DNA of 64,000 bases from Papilionanthe hookeriana x Papilionanthe teres. Taxonomy: Eukaryota; Streptophyta; Magnoliopsida; Asparagales; Orchidaceae. The translations under genes were made by a program, and so were the position numbers. Each line of letters opens with the position of its first letter. Within the stretch, counting starts at the first letter, position 1. Under the pieces are notes generated by a model that was not told the DNA's origin, made no database searches, and worked only from the letters and a program-made list of their open reading frames with translations. The stretch spans positions 75,696,121-75,760,120 of the forward strand of contig CM040421.1 of the NCBI GenBank assembly GCA_022702705.1, read 5' to 3'. This document shows, in pieces, positions 58,649 to 64,000 of this stretch.

Positions 58649-59954
58649 TAGCTTGACTTACATCTGGAGATGTGTTGATTCTATTTTTAGTATGTTTTTT
58701 TTGTTTCTTCTGATGTTTAGTGTGATGTTATTTGCTAGTATTAATGTGAACTTTTTATCTTGAAACAATTTTTAGATTATCTGATGTGTGTTTGAGACTG
58801 AAATATAAATGAATTTTTGTAAAAGTTTATTTCTGTTTCAGCCTACTGTTTAGTGTTCATGAATAGTTAGTAAGTTTGCATGTTCAAAAATAATAAAAAA
58901 AAATAAAAAAATAAACTCCTGGTCTGCAAACTTTTCTATATATGCTTAACCATTTATGTTATATTTATATTAAAGCATGTGTAGAAGTAGAAGTTAGTTT
59001 TTCCTTACTACATCTTTATTGTACTAAGATTAATTCCTCTTTATTTCTTTCTCTCATGCTTTAGAAAATTTCATGATTCATATTTATACTAAAGCTGAAG
59101 TTTGGGGGAAGGGAAAACATTTATCAAATTTAAAAATTATTTGTCCTTAATGAACTAATATTTTCTTTAAAAATATATTAACATAACATAAGGAATGAAA
59201 AATCTGTTTAAGATTACCTAAATTTTTTAATTTATAAATAATTTAGTGAACTTAACTAAAATTTGAAAAATTTTGATTGATTTTAAGAATATAATTATTT
59301 AACTCAAAGAATAATAAGATCAAAATTTTTCTATTTATTGTAAAGAGAATTGTACTTTTGAAATACTAAGGAATTAGGATTATTGCTTGAAAAAGAAAAG
59401 ATTGAAATAAGTTTTGAAAAATAATAAATTCTAAAAAATGTCATATTTATTAAGTAAGAATGTATAAGTTTTTGAAAATAATTTAAGGATAGTTAAGTTC
59501 AAAATCATTAACAGGCTATCCAAAAATAGTAATCCTCACTTAAAAAAAAACAAAAAAAAAAAGAAAAAAAGGAAAAAAGAAGGAAAGAAAAAAGAATGTG
59601 AGGAGAAGCTTGAGGAAATGTCTAATAAAAAATTGGCTTCACTTGAATTATCTCATAGGAAGAAAATTGATTACATTTTTAACTTAATTTCTATGTACAA
59701 ATATTTTTACTAAAAAAATATATTTCATGAAAATCTTTTTCTTATAAATATTCTATGTGACCTTAATATGATTTGGTAGTTAAATGTTCTTTAATTCTTA
59801 AAATTAAACTTAATTAGTGAAATTTGGTTAATGATTTGCTAAAGAATTAATAAAACCAATAATTATAAGGAATCTTAAATATTTTAACTTCATTCCAAAT
59901 GTTATCTATCTTATGTAATTAAAAGGGTTACTTGAAGACAAGTAACATTTAAGT
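58649..59954 (+). other. 3' untranslated region of element B
   Basis: A+T-rich, no gene. Positions 59538-59600 are almost pure purine (A and G runs). The part from about 59500 to the LTR matches the 3' internal end of element C, including GATTACTTGA/GGTTACTTGA near the polypurine tract. Confidence 0.7.
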
Positions 59955-59965
59955 ATGGGGGAATT
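59951..59965 (+). promoter_or_regulatory. Polypurine tract of element B
   Basis: AAGTATGGGGGAATT lies directly before the 3' LTR. It is the expected primer for plus-strand DNA synthesis. Element C has TTTTGAGGGATTT at the same place. Confidence 0.85.
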
Positions 59966-60545
59966 TGATCTGCCTAGAAAATACTCATTTTTATGCCTTA
60001 TTTATGATTCAATTCATAAGGATATTATGAATTAATGAAAGGTATTTTCTTGTTTTTGGATGTAGATGATTAAAAAAGAGTCCACGAAAGAAAAAGAAGT
60101 AAAAAGGAGCAAAAAGGAGAAAAAAATGGAGCTTATGGAGCAAAATATTGGAATTATTGGCCCTGCGCCTAGGTGCCAAAATCCGGGGCCTAGGTGCCTG
60201 AATCCGGCGCCTAAGCGCCAGCTCGATACAGACGCTGTTAAGATTTTTGATGATTTTGGGGAGTTATTTTAATGGAGTTAAGCAGTTATTGGAGCTTCTA
60301 GAAGACTGGAAGTTACTTCTAATATATAGGACATGTGATACAGTGCATTTGAACACAAGGTAACGATTTTAATCGCGAAGAGGTGTGATACAAAGTGAAG
60401 AGGTGCGAAGACCTGGTCACGGAGTCCGGCGCCTAGGCGCCCGATCCCGGTGCCTAGGCACGACAGTTACCTTCTAGAAGATGCATTGAATTTGAACGAA
60501 TTTTAAAGAGGTGCATTAAGCAACCCCTGGTCAAATTCAGAACTC

Positions 60546-60553
60546 TATAAATA
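60546..60553 (+). promoter_or_regulatory. TATA box of element B 3' LTR
   Basis: TATAAATA with the flanks of the 5' LTR copy. It could start transcription into LTR F downstream. Confidence 0.6.
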
Positions 60554-61530
60554 GGAGAGCATTCTACAGAAAAAATCGCACCTCATAGTCCCCAGACACC
60601 TTCTCTCTCCCCTCTAGTTTTACTTATTATCTTCCACACTTATGGTGCCACTTTACTTTGTATCTAGTGAGTTTATTTTAAGTATTTATTGTGTTTTGTT
60701 GTTGTTGGAGTCTTTCATCATTACTTTGGAGTCAGTAGAAGTCAGCGGATCACTTGAAGGAACACTTCAGATAAGTATTTGTACCTTAGTTCGAAGTTTT
60801 ATAAATATGTTTTGTTGTGTGATTTCAATGTGTTCTGAGTAGTTAGTTATCTTTCTCCTTTCAACTATGAAAAGATAATAAATTAATTAAATTTTGTAGG
60901 GGAATTAAATTTAAAATATTTAAAACATTTTGATGATATTAATACCTGATCTTAGTTTACTTTTTAAATTGGTCATTTAAATTGTTAAAACCTGTTGAAG
61001 AATTTTGAGACATATCCGGAGATAAATTCTTAACTAGTATTTTTCACATGAATCCTTGTGTAGTCGAAGGCTTTATGCGGGTTATTCAAGGTGAAGTTCA
61101 AATAAATAGGAAAATATTATTTATTGGGCGTAAAATTAATTAGTTTTTAAAGTGACAAACTCAATTCTAATAATTTGGTTTATAGAAAGGGAACAGGTCA
61201 CTGGTAGGGCCGACCATAGCTACCCCTGGACATCTAGTAGTGTGGGCCTAGATTAACCTATTCTACTAATAAAACATCCTAAATCGATCTATAGATTAGT
61301 CAATGTTATTTGCACCTGGACCAAAGGGTAAAGAATAAGAATGCTTCTATTTGGCACAATACCATAATATAAATTCCCCACAAAAGATAATTATTTTAAA
61401 AATCTTGGATTAGTTGAAAAGGAGAAAGTTGTTTTTATACTTGCATTAAATTTTAATTACTGCTTACTTTACTTTACTACTGCTTACTGTTTACTTGCTT
61501 ACAGTAAAAATTGTTAGTAAATTAAATTTG

Positions 61531-61531
<1 letters not shown>

Positions 61532-61591
<60 letters not shown>

Positions 61592-61602
61592 CACACACAC
61601 AC
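61532..61602. repeat. AT/AC microsatellite in B 3' LTR
   Basis: A run of AT dinucleotides is followed by a run of AC. The 5' LTR has only a short AT run (about 49987-50006), so it expanded or contracted after insertion. Confidence 0.95.
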
Positions 61603-61906
61603 TATATATAAATTACTTTTAATTTGATAAATTCCAAAATATTTTTTTTACTTTTTATAAAAACACTATCCCTGTGGGATCGATAACCAGGACTCCACTA
61701 GAGCCCTGTATTACTTGAATGATACGTATACTTGCGTTTAAAATTGTGACTTTTACAGTAATTATTATAAAATCTAAATATAAATTCATAAGTAAAGGTA
61801 AACATCACACATCAAGTTTTTGAAGCCATTTGCCAGGAATTAAACATTCTAAAAAGTGGTATCAAATTCTTGAATTTAAAAGCATATATAAAGTCGTATC
61901 GCATCA

Positions 61907-61911
61907 CCCCT
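61907..61911. repeat. Target site duplication of element B, right copy (CCCCT)
   Basis: It matches 48431-48435. The sequence after it continues LTR F. Confidence 0.93.
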
Positions 61912-64000
61912 AAATCCTAATTTTTTACCAGACTCCTAAAATTTGCCCAAATTAGCCAATTTTCTTCAAAGTCATCCCAAAACATTCCTTACCACTCAAA
62001 ATACCCAAAACACCTTAAATTTACTAAAATCCCTAAAATACCTAAAAAGACCAAAATACCCCACCAAATTAAAAAAATTTAAAAATTACAAAAAATTCTA
62101 AAATCATCCCAAGTGTTCCTAAAATCAATTTAAACCACTTCACTTGAACCAATTTGACCAAATTGACTCATTTTGACCAAAAGCACCAAATTGCTCCCTT
62201 TAGCCCAAAATGCCCAAATTACCTCCAATGTCCTCCAAATTGACTTCAATCCTCCCCAATTTCAATTCTAAACTCAAATTCACATTGCCTAATTTCATTT
62301 CAACCAAATCCAAGTCAATTTGAACTAATTTCAAGCTCAACTTCAAGTCAAACCAAAAAGCCCAAATTTTGACTATTTGACCTAAATCCCCAAATTGAAC
62401 CCCTTAGCCAAGTTTATTTCCCCAAATTTGACTCCTAAACTCTTCATAACATTCCTATACATCAAATTGATCCATCAAGTGACCCACATTTGAGCCCAAG
62501 CCTCACCCAAACCCAATATAATTCAAAATCCCTAATTTTTCCCTAAACTAGCTACATACCAAAATGTCACCAAATTGAACCTTCTAAACCTAAAATCCCC
62601 ACCTAATTTCAATCCAAAACACTTCATGACATCTCCCTAAACCAATTTGAGCCATCAATTGAAACCTATCCAATCTCTAGCCCAACCCAAACCTAAGCCA
62701 AACCCAAAGTCTCCAAAATTGACCAAATGTCCAAATCGTATCAAATTGACCCTCCCAATCAATTTAAAATTACTCCAATCCTTTTCTAAACTATTTTTTT
62801 GACAATCATACACACCATTTTGAACAATTAATTGGACCTAACTCAAGATTGAACCCAACCTCGATCAACTTAAACCCAAGTGACCCAAATTGAACCCATG
62901 ACCCAAATGTGACCAAACTTAGCCTAATTGTCCAGGGCAAGCCTCCCATAGTGAGCATTTGGACCCTAGGAGCCACCCTTGATCCACTTAGCCCAACCTA
63001 CATGAGCCATGGAACAAAGGTCCCCTAAATTAGGGGATCGCTTCCCTTTCTTAGCTAAATCATAGAGATCTCTTACCCAAAGCCATCACCAGCCATATTA
63101 ATCACCATTAAGGCCTGCTCACTGGCTCACCCGACCACCCTAGCCTGAGAACCACCTTGGCCGATTAGCCTAGTCACCGGAGGAGCCAAAACTGAGAATC
63201 ACCTCACATCAAGTTAAACCGAAACTCACCCATCCCATGTGTCCAACCCTGATTGGCTACTGAAGCCTTACTGCCTTCCACATATGGGGCCTAATGAACC
63301 TGAATTGAAGCCTTGAGCTCCACCCCAGCCATGGCTATTTAAGCCAACCCTCTTTAACATCAAAATACGAGATGCACATCTACCTTAGGAAGACTCTGCT
63401 CAATTGCTTCCAAAGCTTCCTCTAGCCCTCCTAAGCTCATCATTCCCACTGTCTGAGCTCAATTTTTGAGCTCAAAATCAAGCTGAAACCAGAACACATT
63501 TGGCCACACCCCACAAAGCATCAAACTTCAAATTGATTGGCTCTACACCTTCACCACACTGAAAGAACAAGATCCCCGACAAAAACCCCATCACAGAGCT
63601 GCTCTAACCCAGAGTTGGTCAACACTAAAAATCTGGTCTGATCAAACTCAAGTCTAGGCCTTTCAAGAGAGCCTGAGACTTCATCTGGGAGCTTTGTGGA
63701 CCCTCCTAAAGCTTCTGAAATCATCTGATTGAGGCTTCCCCTCTCAGGAAGAGGTATTGAACTCTTCCCCCCTTCCCGAGCTTATTTCGATTCTCCATCC
63801 ATGTGGAGTTGAATTCAAGCTGGGTTAGCCATATAGATAGGTTCGTCTAGTTCAAATGAGTCTACAGAAACAAACCCAAAGTGATTTGGTTGAGTATCGA
63901 GTGAGATATTAGGTCTTGAGTGTGGACAGTATGCGGGAAGAACCAATTAAAGACAATGACCAGGAGCAGTTGGATCACTCGCATATTAGTTGGATGACTA
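61912..64000 (+). mobile_element. Element F, right part: Ogre-type LTR running off the window
   Basis: It follows the D LTR in order: the CCCAAATT-rich stretch (to about 62950), a region with CACCGG and GCCATGG words, the TATA-like site at 63336-63343, TTGATTGGCTCTACACCTTCACC at about 63530 (compare 11615-11645 of D), and the CCATATAGATAGGTTCGTC block at about 63825 (compare 11920 of D). It ends at the window edge at the equivalent of about position 12070 of D. Coding content is not recognised. Confidence 0.82.
63336..63343 (+). promoter_or_regulatory. Candidate TATA box of LTR F
   Basis: TATTTAAG lies in the position equivalent to the TATTTAAA of the D LTRs. Its conservation between diverged LTRs supports function. 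Confidence 0.45.

Larger units (their letters stand above)
48436..61906 (+). mobile_element. Element B: complete Athila-like LTR retrotransposon (13,471 bp)
   Basis: Matching LTRs (48436-50311 and 59966-61906) begin TGATC, end GCATCA and are flanked by CCCCT. Inside lie a tRNA-Asp-type primer site, gag, protease, reverse transcriptase, RNase H, integrase, a long spacer, a transposase_32-like ORF and a polypurine tract. This is the full Athila layout. Gag and pol carry stops, frame changes and a changed catalytic residue in reverse transcriptase. Confidence 0.95.
59966..61906 (+). repeat. 3' LTR of element B (1941 bp)
   Basis: It matches the 5' LTR of B from TGATCTGCC to GCATCA. It is longer mainly through a larger AT/AC microsatellite (61532-61602) and an extra GGCGCC-type unit (60170-60220). 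The perfect palindrome GGCGCCTAGGCGCC is at 60428-60441. Confidence 0.95.

Noticed and set aside
1..64000. Host genes, rRNA or tRNA genes
   Set aside because: No cloverleaf-type tRNA gene, rRNA motif or multi-exon host protein was recognised; tRNA-like matches are only the retrotransposon primer sites.

Overview
This is repeat-rich DNA from a large land-plant genome. No host gene, rRNA or tRNA gene was recognised. Almost all of the window can be assigned to nested LTR retrotransposons of the Ty3/gypsy class. They belong to two lineages: Athila-like elements (tRNA-Asp-type primer site, FMDD-type reverse transcriptase, a plant-specific ORF after integrase) and Ogre/Tat-like elements (very long LTRs, an extra ORF before gag, two RNase H domains, tandem repeats before the 3' LTR). 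The species cannot be named from the sequence.

Layout, left to right. (A) 1-8415, minus strand: Athila-like element running off the left edge, with its 5' LTR at 6704-8415 and a short SINE inside gag. 8416-8742: unassigned remnant. (C) A second minus-strand Athila-like element spans about 8743-47344 but is split. Its 3' LTR is cut in two (8743-9045 and 36736-38009), its 3' internal end is at 38010 to about 39050, its protease and gag are at 43595-45606, and its 5' LTR is at 45680-47344. (D) 9046-36730, plus strand: a complete Ogre/Tat-like element of 27,685 bp with 7.4-kb LTRs and target duplication TGCCA, inserted in the 3' LTR of C. (E) About 39050-43589, minus strand: partial Ogre-type LTR inserted in the protease of C. 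47345-47867: unassigned. (F) 47868-48435 plus 61907-64000: another Ogre-type LTR, plus strand, running off the right edge. (B) 48436-61906, plus strand: a complete Athila-like element of 13,471 bp with target duplication CCCCT, inserted in F.

The most notable item is in D. Between integrase and the 3' tandem repeats it carries a captured AlkB-family (ALKBH9/10-like) 2-oxoglutarate/Fe(II) dioxygenase domain at about 26280-27045, in the sense orientation. It retains the HxD, distal His and Arg residues but is broken by frameshifts and one stop. In plants this family removes N6-methyladenosine from RNA, so an element carrying it could have acted on its own transcript. This is inference.

None of the elements looks autonomous as read. 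Reading frames are broken by stops and frameshifts, and several catalytic residues are changed (A RNase H, B reverse transcriptase, D integrase). Some frameshifts in D may be consensus errors, because the two D LTRs differ mostly at CG/CHG contexts with unusual small indels. Intact elements of the same families elsewhere in the genome would be needed for mobility.
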